Positions 1 through 8,036 of a stretch of DNA of 38,428 nt are shown in pieces. Where the stretch lies: the NCBI GenBank assembly GCA_003511885.1, contig DOIX01000112.1:1-38428 (forward strand), given 5' to 3'. Under the pieces are notes generated by a model. The model saw nothing but the letters and a program-made list of their open reading frames with translations. It made no database searches and was not told the origin of the DNA. The DNA comes from Cyanobacteria bacterium UBA11153. Lineage in GTDB: Bacteria; Cyanobacteriota; Cyanobacteriia; Cyanobacteriales; Coleofasciculaceae. Both the position numbers and the translations under genes were made by a program. Numbering within the stretch: position 1 is the first letter of the stretch; each line of letters opens with the position of its first letter.

Positions 1-18
1 GATGTGGCGGTTGCTATA
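1..18. repeat. Right end of an interspersed TATAGCA-family repeat
   Basis: The window opens with GATGTGGCGGTTGCTATA. The same end closes the copies at 16494-16621 and 38291-38418. Only this end is in the window, so the copy is cut by the window boundary. Confidence 0.6.
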
Positions 19-104
19 TTTACCTCTATATCAGTTAAAAATTGCTAGAATAAAAATGCGATCGCCATGAACCTGCTCGCGATCCAATCGGAGGGGAATT
101 ATTT

Positions 105-389
105 ATGATGCACTCTACTAAAGGCTTCCACTCGGACATATTAGAATCCCTTGTCACTTCAGCTAAACAGCCTAATTTTAACAAATCGCAACAATTCTCA
201 ATATTTAAAAATATTGTTCGGCAAATCCTCAAAGCGATAGGGAGAGGGCATGAACTACAAGTTTGGCCTCATCGGGATCGCTTCGGCAATACCCACTGGC
301 ATGGCTACAATCCTATCGGGGATTGCCATATCCATCTAGCATCTGAAGCCGAAGTCAGGATTTGGATTGAAGAACGTTATTATCGATAA
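105..389 (+). CDS. Small conserved-looking hypothetical protein (94 aa)
   Basis: A soluble 94-residue protein with no signal peptide or membrane segment. The start ATG is preceded by a purine-rich GGAGGGG about 10 bases upstream, which supports translation from here. The N-terminal half is polar and helical in character. The C-terminal half is rich in His, Trp and Arg (HRDRFGNTHWHGYN near residues 57-70) and ends in an acidic helix. I do not recognise a family with certainty. It resembles the small lineage-specific proteins common in cyanobacteria. The next feature is a tRNA gene on the opposite strand, so it is probably monocistronic. Confidence 0.6.
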   Translation: MMHSTKGFHSDILESLVTSAKQPNFNKSQQFSIFKNIVRQILKAIGRGHELQVWPHRDRFGNTHWHGYNPIGDCHIHLASEAEVRIWIEERYYR

Positions 390-456
390 ATTCTGATCGA
401 AAATAGAGTAAATGGCTACAACTGAGGACATTTGTAGCCATTAAGTTTATGGAAAA

Positions 457-528
457 TGGGCAGTACTGGTCTCGAACCAGTGACATCTTGCTTGTAAGGC
501 AAGCGCTCTACCACTGAGCTAACCGCCC
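457..528 (-). tRNA. tRNA-Val (anticodon UAC)
   Basis: The minus strand folds as a full cloverleaf: acceptor GGGCGGT/ACTGCCC (one G-U pair), D arm GCTC/GAGC, anticodon stem CTTGC/GCAAG enclosing loop CTTACAA (anticodon TAC), a 5-base variable loop, and T arm ACTGG/CCAGT with loop TTCGAGA. The discriminator base is A. No CCA is encoded, and no intron is seen. It decodes GUA and, by wobble, other valine codons. Confidence 0.96.
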
Positions 529-563
529 GCTATGATATATACCATAGCACAAGATTGCCAAAA

Positions 564-1130
564 ATGCCATCTGGTCGAACACACGATCGCATAACTCTCT
601 GGAATCTACCTACCGTAACGGTTTTGACCCTATTTTTCACGAAAAGTAGCGATCTCACTTTAATTGTATCTGGGGGATATCTCTTCGGCGGGCTAATGCT
701 TAGTCCGGATTTGGATCTTAATTCCTTACCTTTCAAGCGCTGGGGTTGGCTGCGGTGGATATGGATTCCTTACCAAAAACTGGTGCGCCACCGTTCGATT
801 TTTTCTCACGGAGTACTGATTGGTACTACTTTGCGCATCCTTTATCTGGGATGTTGGGTAATTGTCCTGGGAGGATTAGGGATCGTTGCGATCGCTCTGT
901 TGGGGTATAGTATTGAGAGTTGGCAAGATTGGGCGAGTCAAGTGGCGCGATCGCAATTTCAGTATCGCCAACACTATATTGCTCTATTTTTCGGATTAGA
1001 ATTGGGGGCTATTAGCCATGTTTTGAGCGATTGGGCTACTTCCACTGCCAAAAAACTACTCAAAAACTCCCAAAAAAGCCAGGATAACCGGAAACTATTG
1101 CCAAAAAAGAAGAAAAAAACTCGGCGATAA
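564..1130 (+). CDS. DUF2227 family putative metal-binding membrane protein
   Basis: The protein has 188 residues if started at the ATG at 564; a TTG three codons earlier also keeps the frame. It begins with SGRTHDR, has two or three hydrophobic segments (about residues 13-50, 92-120 and 143-160), and carries the spaced His/Asp motifs SPDLDLNS, RHRSIFSH and SHVLSDW. These are typical of the DUF2227 metal-binding family, which is distantly related to YdjM-like membrane hydrolases. The C-terminus is a very basic Lys/Arg tail. The function is unknown. The family name comes from motif pattern and length, not from a search. It stands alone between a tRNA and convergent cpcS. Confidence 0.72.
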   Translation: MPSGRTHDRITLWNLPTVTVLTLFFTKSSDLTLIVSGGYLFGGLMLSPDLDLNSLPFKRWGWLRWIWIPYQKLVRHRSIFSHGVLIGTTLRILYLGCWVIVLGGLGIVAIALLGYSIESWQDWASQVARSQFQYRQHYIALFFGLELGAISHVLSDWATSTAKKLLKNSQKSQDNRKLLPKKKKKTRR

Positions 1131-1140
1131 TCATTTCAAT

Positions 1141-1245
1141 TGTCAGTTGTTAATTGTCAATTGTTAATCGCTAATTGTTTCCCCCAATTTGAGAATATTC
1201 CCTGCTTCGCTTGCTTGTTAACCATTAACCATTAACCATTAACCA
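1141..1245. repeat. Intergenic heptamer-type tandem repeats
   Basis: The spacer between the DUF2227 gene and cpcS holds repeats of TTAATTGTCAATTG type followed by four or more units of ACCATTA. Similar arrays lie at 13850-13940 and 24760-24810. These are short tandemly repeated sequences typical of filamentous cyanobacteria. Confidence 0.7.
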
Positions 1246-1839
1246 TTAGCCATTAGAAGACTGGGAATAGAATCTAGTGGCACTAAAGGTATCTTCTACT
1301 TTCTTTGGTTGCGGAGCAGCACCGAGACGAATTTCCGAATAAAGGGAAGCCTGGGTAAAACCATCGCCATTCTTGAGGATACTAGTCCGCATCCGTAAAT
1401 TAGGACTAGCAAACCAGATTCTATCTTCAGAAGACATCGTTTCATCATCAGCAATGAGAGTTAAAACATCATCGCTGCCAAGACTATAGCGACTTACCAC
1501 AGAAGTTTTCTTACCATAGCCTTGCGATCGCAATAAACTTCCTTCATTCGGTTTGTCTGAGTCAGGAATCAGTACCAGCAGCGTCGCACCCCGTTGCTGT
1601 TGCTGGGTTTTATCCCAAACTATCGTACTATCCCAAGTAATCGTAGTTCCACACAAAGCCAGTTGTGGATCGATGTGGTACTCTTGGCAGAGTTTGATTA
1701 CCTCTGGATTTTCAGGAGCTAGGGTTTCCATTACCATGGTTGACTTGCCATTGTCTGCTTGTCTAAACTCCTTATGGTGACTAGTTCGTTGAGAAAACCA
1801 TTTCCCTGCACTCTGCTCAAAAAATTCTTTAATATCCAT
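1246..1839 (-). CDS. cpcS: Phycobiliprotein bilin lyase, CpcS/CpeS family
   Basis: CpcS-type lyases are lipocalin-like proteins that attach phycocyanobilin to the Cys-82/84 position of phycobiliprotein subunits. The 197-residue protein matches the family length. It starts with MDIKEFFEQSAGKWFSQRTS, the typical opening of cyanobacterial CpcS-III proteins. The later strands WFASPNLRMRTSIL and ASLYSEIRLG are also characteristic. The flanking HEAT-repeat gene and the cpc operon in the same window fit a role in phycobilisome maturation. The IscB element lies directly upstream, and its terminal hairpin begins only 22 bases before the start codon, so the native promoter may have been displaced or replaced. 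The exact subclass (S, U or T) is not settled. Confidence 0.88.
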   Translation of the reverse strand: MDIKEFFEQSAGKWFSQRTSHHKEFRQADNGKSTMVMETLAPENPEVIKLCQEYHIDPQLALCGTTITWDSTIVWDKTQQQQRGATLLVLIPDSDKPNEGSLLRSQGYGKKTSVVSRYSLGSDDVLTLIADDETMSSEDRIWFASPNLRMRTSILKNGDGFTQASLYSEIRLGAAPQPKKVEDTFSATRFYSQSSNG

Positions 1840-1861
1840 CTTAAAATGTGGTAAGGGGACG

Positions 1862-1890
1862 CTCGTTATATCGGTACTCCGATTAACGAG
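1862..1890. repeat. Hairpin between iscB and cpcS, candidate IS200/IS605-type right end
   Basis: CTCGTTA-T-ATCGG and CCGAT-TAACGAG form a 12-bp stem with one bulged T around a TACT loop. It lies downstream of the iscB stop and upstream of the cpcS start. Imperfect subterminal hairpins are what IS200/IS605-family ends look like. It could instead be an iscB terminator, but no T-run follows on the minus strand. Confidence 0.5.
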
Positions 1891-1940
1891 TGGGGAATTA
1901 CCACCAACTAATAAATTGAGCGATAGCGAATCCGTTTCTC

Positions 1941-3221
1941 TTAGAATTCATAACTGTAGCCGTCAGCTTGATGAATTTTTCTTAGATACTTCGGATGGAC
2001 ATCAAATTTATTAGCCGTGGTTTTTAAACTGAAACTTGGTCTACTCCTAATAGTAATTCGCCCTAAAAACTGACCGATGTACTTGCCAGAGGTCATATTG
2101 GCTTTAACTATGTCACCCGTTTGGAAACCAAAATGGACTTTTATTCGAGGGCAATACCTAATCGGAAAACCAAATTTATCAGTACGGCATGATTGTCTTG
2201 AACCATGTCCTGATGCTGTAATCAATAAAGGTTTAATACCTTTAATAATTAACTTGGGAGTAGAAATTCCTACGCAAGCGGCATCTAACCAGTGAGTTTT
2301 TTCTAGGTTTTGTTGGTAGCGATTAAACTTTGTTAATCCACCTGACCCCGTTTCAACTGGTAATCCAGTGGCTTTGAGAATCTCTAACAATGCCAACCTA
2401 GTTGTATTTACAGCGGCGGCATCTGCCAAGGGGTGTTTGGCTTGTTTCAAGATTTTCTCTAACCTTGTTGGGTTTTTTTTGAGAAAATCTTTAACATCCT
2501 TAGTCCCTTTCTTTATATTACATTTCTTACAACTCAAAGTCAAGTTGGTAATTGAATTCGTTCCTCCTTTCGCCCGTGACTGAATATGTTCTATTTGCAG
2601 TGGCACGTCTTTAACGCCGCAGTAAGCACATTGTCTTGACCATTTTTCCAGTAGGTATTGTCTGGTTTCGTAACCAGCTAAAGTACCTTGTTGATATTCT
2701 TTGCCTTGAATGTCTGGATTACGCATTAACTGCATATCAAAGCGGACTAATTCTTGGCTGATTGCGGTAATTGGTGCAAATTTCCTCAGTCTTTTTACCC
2801 AAGTTTTGATATTGTAAATCCGACTTTGTAAGCTTGGTGGTAACCATCCGTTGGGACGTTTCCTGTTTAAGAATCGTGCTTGACGATATCTGGTTTTCCG
2901 ATTTCTTCTGCTACGTCTTAATTGTCTTCTGGAGGTTAAAGCATCTCTGATGGTAAAACCCCTATGTTTTAATTCAGCAGCAAAAACCACTTCACCAGTA
3001 GCATCGTTAACTAGGGCAATTCCCGTATGTTTTGCACCAGGGTCAATCTTTAATCGAAGTTCAGAAACGCTAGAATCAGGAAGTGATTTTTTAAGAATTA
3101 AGGTAAATGGTAACCGTCTAAATATAGCGGCTTTTTTGTGACTTAATAGTTGTCTAGCTCGTGCTGGATGGATTGGGTTTAACGGTCTTTTATCTTGGTC
3201 AATTACTAATATTTTACACAT
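1941..3221 (-). CDS. iscB: IscB RNA-guided nuclease (RuvC-HNH, Cas9 ancestor family)
   Basis: IscB is the transposon-encoded, omegaRNA-guided DNA nuclease from which Cas9 descended. Visible parts in order: PLMP-type N-terminus (RPLNPIHPARARQLL, residues 12-26), RuvC-I (KIDPGAKHTG, Asp60), an arginine-rich bridge helix (about 98-122), RuvC-II (ITAISQELVRFD, Glu157), an HNH domain with zinc-type CAYC (198-201), catalytic EHI (His212) and CKKC (231-234), then RuvC-III (HWLDA, His310 and Asp313). A basic C-terminal region of about 100 residues would contact the RNA or target-adjacent motif. All catalytic residues appear present and the frame is open for 426 codons, so it could be active. The start ATG has a good GGAGG. 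No TnpA transposase is nearby, so any movement would depend on a transposase in trans. Confidence 0.93.
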   Translation of the reverse strand: MCKILVIDQDKRPLNPIHPARARQLLSHKKAAIFRRLPFTLILKKSLPDSSVSELRLKIDPGAKHTGIALVNDATGEVVFAAELKHRGFTIRDALTSRRQLRRSRRNRKTRYRQARFLNRKRPNGWLPPSLQSRIYNIKTWVKRLRKFAPITAISQELVRFDMQLMRNPDIQGKEYQQGTLAGYETRQYLLEKWSRQCAYCGVKDVPLQIEHIQSRAKGGTNSITNLTLSCKKCNIKKGTKDVKDFLKKNPTRLEKILKQAKHPLADAAAVNTTRLALLEILKATGLPVETGSGGLTKFNRYQQNLEKTHWLDAACVGISTPKLIIKGIKPLLITASGHGSRQSCRTDKFGFPIRYCPRIKVHFGFQTGDIVKANMTSGKYIGQFLGRITIRSRPSFSLKTTANKFDVHPKYLRKIHQADGYSYEF

Positions 3222-3490
3222 AATGTGCCTCCAATTGCTTGGGTGAGGTTAGCCTTGACAATGATTTAAAGGCTTTTTACGTTAACGGCACTAGCTTCTT
3301 CCCCATAAACTTGTTTAACCGTTAACCTCAGAGCTACAAACTGGCTGGGCATTTGTAGGTGAGATGACCGAAAAATCGTAGTACTCAAAGTACTTAGTCG
3401 GGTAAACTCTGGGCTTCTTTAAAAGCCCCCACCATAGCTGTATCCAGCTTGGTGGCGGGTAGTTTACCTTCAGAGATATCACCTTAACAA
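3222..3490 (-). ncRNA. Putative omegaRNA (HEARO RNA) of the IscB locus
   Basis: IscB omegaRNAs are encoded just 5' of iscB. Here that 270-base stretch has no gene and folds well. A long-range stem GGTAAACT/AGTTTACC (3401-3408 with 3461-3468) encloses hairpin GGGCTTC...AGCCC (3411-3428) and a CCACC/GGTGG stem (3429-3455). A further hairpin AGTACT-CAA-AGTACT lies at 3380-3394. Closer to iscB, CGTTAACGG/CCGTTAAC pairs 3280-3288 with 3319-3327, and GAGGTTA/TAACCTC pairs 3245-3251 with 3323-3329 as an alternative. The layout matches the HNH-endonuclease-associated RNA class. The guide should be at the 5' end, at or just beyond plus-strand 3480-3530. The exact RNA ends are inferred. Confidence 0.75.
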
Positions 3491-3550
3491 ATTGTTCTGA
3501 TTTTATCGCCCCGAAGAGAGTTTTGAGGAATGAGGAATGATTTTTAAATT

Positions 3551-3613
3551 CAAACTTCCTTGCCCCTCTGCCCCTCTGCCCCCTTGCCCCTCTGCCCCTC
3601 TGCCCTTGCCCCA
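3551..3613. repeat. CCCCTCTGC tandem repeat
   Basis: Seven or so imperfect units of CCCCTCTGC/CCCTTG lie just past the omegaRNA region and touch the stop codon of the HEAT-repeat gene. The strongly strand-asymmetric C/T run is a typical cyanobacterial intergenic repeat. Its position at the presumed left boundary of the IscB element may mark the insertion flank. Confidence 0.75.
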
Positions 3614-3615
3614 AT

Positions 3616-4284
3616 TCACCCTTCCTCCAAGCGTTGCAGTGCGATTGAGGCAGCTTCAGCAACTTGGGGGTGGCTATCTTTTGCCAAAAATTTCAAAGCC
3701 GAAATACTTTTTGGTGTGGGTAAGTTACCGAGGGCTTCTGCTAAACGTTGGCGAATCAACCAATCTTCCGATTGGGCAAAGCGCAGTATACAATCTACAG
3801 CATCTAGAGCTTTAATTTCCCCCAAAGCTGCGATCGCGGCTTGTTGCAACACGACTTCCGGACCATCAAGAGCTTTAATCAATACCTCACGGGCACGGGT
3901 ATCTTTGAGATTGCCCAGAGACACTGCCGCACTAAAGCGCACTAGCCAATGGGTATCTTCATAAAACGTCCGTACCAATGTTTCAAAAGCTCTCCCATCT
4001 TCCAAATATCCCAACGCCCCAGCCGCATCAGCGCGAATCCCGTAATCGGGGTCAGTTTCCAGTAATTTTACCAAAATCGAGTAACATTCTGCTGTTTGCT
4101 TAATCCCCAAGGCAAAGACAGCCATGGAGCGCACTTGCATACTAGTGTCATTTAATACCTTTTTGATCAGCGGGACAGCTTCCACTGATGGCACTTCCCG
4201 CAGCGAAGCCAGTGCCAACATGCGATCGCGCGAATTACCACTTTCCAGCTTAATCGCAATTTGCTCTAAGTCGGGATCGGTCAT
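3616..4284 (-). CDS. HEAT-repeat protein of the CpcE/NblB type
   Basis: The protein has 222 residues built almost entirely of about six HEAT-like helical repeats of roughly 31 residues. Recurring motifs are VRSMAVFALG, IRADAAGALGYL, VRFSAAVSLGNL, LQQAAIAALGEI and IRQRLAEALGNL. The family includes bilin lyases/isomerases (CpcE, CpcF, PecE) and the phycobilisome-degradation factor NblB, which is about the same length. Its position near cpcS supports a phycobilisome-related role. Sequence alone does not separate lyase from NblB function, so no symbol is given. A TTAAGAAATATTACA motif shared with the cpcL promoter lies 16-30 bases upstream of the start. Confidence 0.8.
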   Translation of the reverse strand: MTDPDLEQIAIKLESGNSRDRMLALASLREVPSVEAVPLIKKVLNDTSMQVRSMAVFALGIKQTAECYSILVKLLETDPDYGIRADAAGALGYLEDGRAFETLVRTFYEDTHWLVRFSAAVSLGNLKDTRAREVLIKALDGPEVVLQQAAIAALGEIKALDAVDCILRFAQSEDWLIRQRLAEALGNLPTPKSISALKFLAKDSHPQVAEAASIALQRLEEG

Positions 4285-4299
4285 GCCCTACAACCTCTG

Positions 4300-4314
4300 T
4301 TAAGAAATATTACA
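4300..4314. promoter_or_regulatory. TTAAGAAATATTACA motif upstream of the HEAT-repeat gene
   Basis: This 15-mer is identical to one at 18983-18997 upstream of cpcL, and AT-rich sequence follows in both places. Two phycobilisome-related genes sharing it suggests a regulatory site. No experimentally known site is claimed. Confidence 0.35.
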
Positions 4315-4362
4315 AATAATATATTTATATTACCATTCCCGTCCCCATCTTAAAATCGCCAT

Positions 4363-4404
4363 CACCCCAGCCCCCCATCACCCCAGCCCCCCATCACCCT
4401 CAAC
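4363..4404. repeat. Tandem repeat of a 15-base C-rich unit
   Basis: Three near-identical copies of CATCACCCCAGCCCC lie between the HEAT-repeat gene and the cyclophilin gene. No coding potential is visible. Confidence 0.7.
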
Positions 4405-4485
4405 CCTGCCAGCATCCGCTGTGCCATTCCCAGCACAAAGTGTTATATTTCTGTGCGATACAAGTTCGATAACAAGGACAAAAAC

Positions 4486-4911
4486 ATGACTCGCGCCATT
4501 ATGGAAACCGAAAAGGGCACAATCAATATTGAATTATTTGATAAAGATGCCCCAAATACGGTAAAGAATTTTGTAGATTTGATTGAAAAAGGTTTTTATG
4601 ATGGACTGACATTTCACCGAGTTATCCCAAACTTTGTGATTCAAGGTGGTTGTCCTTATGGTACAGGAACGGGCGGTCCTGGCTACAAAATCAAATGTGA
4701 AATTAACCCCAATAAGCATCTAGCTGGTAGTCTATCTATGGCTCATGCTGGAAAGGATACAGGTGGCAGTCAATTCTTTATTTGTCACTCTCCTCAGTCT
4801 CATTTGGATGGCGTACATACTGTATTTGGCAAAACTGATGATATGAATGTTGTTAATGCTATCCGTCAAGGGGATAAAATTCTCTCTGTGAAAATACAGG
4901 CTGAAGGTTAG
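4486..4911 (+). CDS. Peptidyl-prolyl cis-trans isomerase, cyclophilin type
   Basis: A cytoplasmic cyclophilin that speeds cis-trans isomerisation of prolyl bonds. The 141-residue protein shows the core motifs [13 protein letters not shown] (catalytic Arg in FHR), GGSQFFI and LDGVHTVFG. It is a short PpiB-type single domain without a signal peptide. I chose the ATG at 4486 because AAGGA lies at the right distance. A GTG 11 codons earlier is also in frame but lacks a ribosome binding site. The gene is followed by a MITE. Confidence 0.95.
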   Translation: MTRAIMETEKGTINIELFDKDAPNTVKNFVDLIEKGFYDGLTFHRVIPNFVIQGGCPYGTGTGGPGYKIKCEINPNKHLAGSLSMAHAGKDTGGSQFFICHSPQSHLDGVHTVFGKTDDMNVVNAIRQGDKILSVKIQAEG

Positions 4912-4916
4912 AGCTT

Positions 4917-5020
4917 ATACCAATTCTCTAAATTCCTGCTACAGTAGCAATCCTGGCTCCCCCCTTAATAAGGGGAGTTGGGGGGGTTAAGTATGTAGCG
5001 CTATTTTAGGAAATTGGTAT
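4917..5020. mobile_element. MITE-like element with ATACCAATT terminal inverted repeats (copy 1)
   Basis: The 104-base element begins ATACCAATT...TGCTAC and ends GTAGCG...AATTGGTAT, giving imperfect terminal inverted repeats of about 26 bases. The centre is a palindrome, CTCCCCCCTTAATAAGGGGAG. It has no coding capacity. A longer relative with the same ends lies at 36951-37175. Confidence 0.75.
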
Positions 5021-5058
5021 TAGAGGCTAGAGCTAGTATTGGCTTACTATCCTTGATG

Positions 5059-5091
5059 AGAAACCTGGTTTTTTGGTAAAGCCAGGTTTCT
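5059..5091. repeat. Perfect 10-bp inverted repeat AGAAACCTGG/CCAGGTTTCT
   Basis: The hairpin lies between the MITE and the DUF89 gene. A T-run in its loop but none after it makes it a weak terminator. This palindrome is typical of cyanobacterial intergenic repeats. Confidence 0.6.
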
Positions 5092-5114
5092 GTTTCCGGT
5101 GGGGGATTATTTTT

Positions 5115-5157
5115 AACGCAAAGGGCGCAAAGGTTGGCGCAAAGAGCGCAAAGGTTT
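5115..5157. repeat. CGCAAAG short repeats
   Basis: Four CGCAAAG units lie in 40 bases. This is intergenic repeat filler upstream of the DUF89 gene. Confidence 0.6.
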
Positions 5158-5216
5158 TGAGGTAAGATATCTGTGAGTTGCCAGGATGATAAATAATAAA
5201 ATAAGGGTGATTTTTT

Positions 5217-6446
5217 ATGAAATATCTGTTTCACCAACCTCGATTACCTATTCCTTCTCCTTTAATGATGTCGGAGTCGGGATCTTTTGCTAATGTGACA
5301 ATGATTGAGCGTTGGCCTACGATTATTCGGCGAACAATTGAGGAAAATAATTTTTCTCCGTTGATTATTGAGAATTTGGATAATATTATTAGGGAGTTGC
5401 CTGATGGATTTGTGCGATCGCTAAATCCTGATAATGGACCAGATTTGCAGGCTTGGGCGGGTTATATTAAGCCATTAGAAGGGCAACGCTGGATTGATGT
5501 GCCTTGGTTATTTGCTGAGGTTTACCTCTATCGTCGTATTCTGGAAGCTACTGGTTATTTTACTCCGGGAATTTGTCAAGGTGTCGATCCTTTTGCATCG
5601 CAAAAAGGCATTAGCTTGGCGAAGGTGATGCCTTCAATCGAAGCTATGAGCAGACAAGTTAACAAATTTGTCAATAGTAGGGAGTATGGAGAAAACATTA
5701 CTGCACTTCTCTATTTTGCCCTCTGGGGAAACCGCATTGACCTCAGTATGTGGCCTGAAGATGCTGAAGAGGGGGATCGCAGTCGCATTGCTAGTGACGG
5801 TCAACAAGCTAATATTTTAGTAGACGATACCTCAAAAATTGCCGATAAAATAGCTGGCTTTCACGGGGTAAGGATTGATTTTATTATTGATAATGCTGGC
5901 TTTGAGCTTTTTACCGATTTATGTTTGGCGGATTTTCTGATTCATAGTGGGGTAGCTGAAAGAGTTTACTTTCACCTTAAGCCTCATCCTTTCTTTGTTT
6001 CTGATGCTACTATTCAGGATGTGAAAAATACTTTATCTGTGTTATTGGATACTGGCAATTCTGAGGTTCAATTGTTGGGCAATCGTTTGGTAGATAGTAT
6101 GGAGCAGCATCGTTTAATCTGTCGGGATAATTTCTTTTGGACAGCCCCTTTACCTTTCTGGGAAATGCCTGAAGATTTGCGATATGATTTGGCTAAATCT
6201 CAGCTTGTTTTTGTGAAAGGAGATGCAAATTATCGCCGCTTATTGGGTGACTGTCAATGGTCGTTTACTACTCCATTTGACGATATTGTTTGTTACTTTC
6301 CTGCACCCATGGTATCCCTGCGCACTTTAAAGGCAGAAATCATCGCGGGTTTACAAGAAAGTCAGGTAGAGGATTTGAATTCTAGAGAGCCTCAATGGTT
6401 AATTAATGGTGAGTGGGGAGTAATTCAGTTTCATGATTTTGATTAG
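5217..6446 (+). CDS. DUF89 / ARMT1-like damage-control phosphatase family protein
   Basis: DUF89 proteins are metal-dependent phosphatases thought to remove damaged phospho-metabolites. Some members are annotated as ARMT1-like. The 409-residue protein carries the two family hallmarks: FIIDNAGFELFTDL (metal-ligand Asp-Asn and Glu, around residue 225) and VFVKGDANYRRLLGD (around residue 345). No signal peptide or membrane helix is present. The start ATG has AAGGGTG upstream. Two ATGs 17-18 codons in (MMSESG) are possible alternatives. It appears to be transcribed alone. The substrate cannot be predicted. Confidence 0.85.
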   Translation: MKYLFHQPRLPIPSPLMMSESGSFANVTMIERWPTIIRRTIEENNFSPLIIENLDNIIRELPDGFVRSLNPDNGPDLQAWAGYIKPLEGQRWIDVPWLFAEVYLYRRILEATGYFTPGICQGVDPFASQKGISLAKVMPSIEAMSRQVNKFVNSREYGENITALLYFALWGNRIDLSMWPEDAEEGDRSRIASDGQQANILVDDTSKIADKIAGFHGVRIDFIIDNAGFELFTDLCLADFLIHSGVAERVYFHLKPHPFFVSDATIQDVKNTLSVLLDTGNSEVQLLGNRLVDSMEQHRLICRDNFFWTAPLPFWEMPEDLRYDLAKSQLVFVKGDANYRRLLGDCQWSFTTPFDDIVCYFPAPMVSLRTLKAEIIAGLQESQVEDLNSREPQWLINGEWGVIQFHDFD

Positions 6447-6505
6447 TTGACACTCAATCCATAAATGATTTTATCCCCCTCTCTATTTCTGTGAAAAATG
6501 AACAA

Positions 6506-7978
6506 CTAAAACTGTTCCACTCCCTTAAACCTTTCGTCCTTTTGTTTATTGGCAGATTCCCCACACATTCTCGGTGTCGGAAATATTTTCCCTGGATTCG
6601 CTAATCTCCTGGGATTAAATACCTCATTCACGCATCTCATCGCCTCCAAATCATCCTCAGTAAACATATCCGGCATATAACACTTCTTATCTGCCCCAAT
6701 TCCATGTTCGCCAGAAATACTTCCCCCCACTTTCACGCAGAGTTTGAGAATTTCACCTCCGATTTCTTCGACAGTTTCAAATGCACCCGGTACAGAATTA
6801 TCGTATAAAATTAGAGGATGTAAATTCCCATCACCCGCATGAAATACATTAGCAATGCGATAGCCATATTTCTGACTTAATGCCTCAATCTCTTTGAGGA
6901 CATTAGATAATTGAGTCCGAGGCACTACCCCATCTTGGACAAAATAATCAGGACTCACTTTCCCTGCTGCCGCAAACGCAGCCTTACGCCCTTTCCATAA
7001 TTTCATCCGAGTTTCTGGATCGTTTGCTGTCGTAATATTTCGCGCCCCATTCTTTTGACAAAGTTCAGCAATGCGCTGCTTACTAGTTTTAACCTCCACT
7101 TCCAAACCATCAATTTCTACTAATAGAATAGCTTCCGCATCTCTAGGATAACATCCCAAAGCTACCACATCTTCTACCGCATTAATACTGAGATTATCCA
7201 TAATTTCCATACCTGCTGGAATAATCCCGGCGGCAATAATATCAGCCACAGTTGTACTCGCGGCTTCCATACTGGTAAAATCAGCCAGAATTACACAAAC
7301 AGATTCCGGTTTTTTCAGGATCCGGAGCGTAATTTCAGTAGCAATGCCTAGAGTCCCTTCAGAGCCAACAAATAAACCAGTCAGATCGTATCCCGGCATT
7401 TCTGGAACACAGCCACCTACATCCAAGATCTTACCATCAGGCAGAACCAATTTTAATCCCAAAACATGATTAGTTGTTACCCCATATTTTAGGCAATGAA
7501 CCCCACCTGAATTTTCTGCCACATTCCCACCAATCGAGCAGATAATTTGACTAGAAGGATCTGGTGCATAGTAAAAACCAGCTCCACTCACTGCTTGCGT
7601 CACCCAGTTATTGATAATTCCCGGTTGCACAACAATCTGCTGATTTTCTAAATCAATCCGGATAATCTTATTCATCCGGGCGGTGACAATTAAGATACCA
7701 TCCTCAAGAGGCAAAGCCCCTCCAGACAAACCAGTTCCCGCCCCTCTAGCAACCCAAGGAATGTTATAGAGATCGCAAATTTTGATGACCTCTACTACTT
7801 CTTCTGTAGTACGGGGTAATATAGCTAATTGGGGACGCTGGCGATAGCTGGATAAACCATCACATTCATAAGTAAGTAATTCATCCTTGCGGCGAATTAC
7901 ACCATCTTTACCAACAATCTCCTCAAATGTCTCGATCAAGAAGTTCCAACTACCTTGTTTTTTATATTTATTAACCAT
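6506..7978 (-). CDS. glcD: Glycolate oxidase subunit GlcD-like FAD-linked oxidase
   Basis: A flavoprotein dehydrogenase that oxidises 2-hydroxy acids, in cyanobacteria probably glycolate in photorespiration or D-lactate. The 490-residue protein has the PCMH-type FAD domain with ARGAGTGLSGGA near residue 80 and GGNVAENSGG near 150. The C-terminal oxidase domain has HAGDGNLHP and SGEHGIGADK. I chose the ATG at 7978 because GGAG precedes it by about 10 bases; an upstream in-frame ATG adds 19 unlikely residues. It lies 58 bases after tatA on the same strand, so the two may be co-transcribed. GlcE and GlcF are not in the window. Confidence 0.92.
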   Translation of the reverse strand: MVNKYKKQGSWNFLIETFEEIVGKDGVIRRKDELLTYECDGLSSYRQRPQLAILPRTTEEVVEVIKICDLYNIPWVARGAGTGLSGGALPLEDGILIVTARMNKIIRIDLENQQIVVQPGIINNWVTQAVSGAGFYYAPDPSSQIICSIGGNVAENSGGVHCLKYGVTTNHVLGLKLVLPDGKILDVGGCVPEMPGYDLTGLFVGSEGTLGIATEITLRILKKPESVCVILADFTSMEAASTTVADIIAAGIIPAGMEIMDNLSINAVEDVVALGCYPRDAEAILLVEIDGLEVEVKTSKQRIAELCQKNGARNITTANDPETRMKLWKGRKAAFAAAGKVSPDYFVQDGVVPRTQLSNVLKEIEALSQKYGYRIANVFHAGDGNLHPLILYDNSVPGAFETVEEIGGEILKLCVKVGGSISGEHGIGADKKCYMPDMFTEDDLEAMRCVNEVFNPRRLANPGKIFPTPRMCGESANKQKDERFKGVEQF

Positions 7979-8036
7979 CGATAATTCTCCAGTATAATTT
8001 GTAGATTGGATCCCAGAGTCACAAGTGAAAGGCAAT

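Noticed and set aside
3551..3613. Tandem CCCCTCTGC units considered as a CRISPR-like array
   Set aside because: Units are 6-9 bases with no unique spacers. It is a simple tandem repeat.
3315..3662. 115-codon minus-strand frame upstream of iscB
   Set aside because: It spans the omegaRNA stems and the tandem repeat; the protein is low complexity and unlikely to be real.
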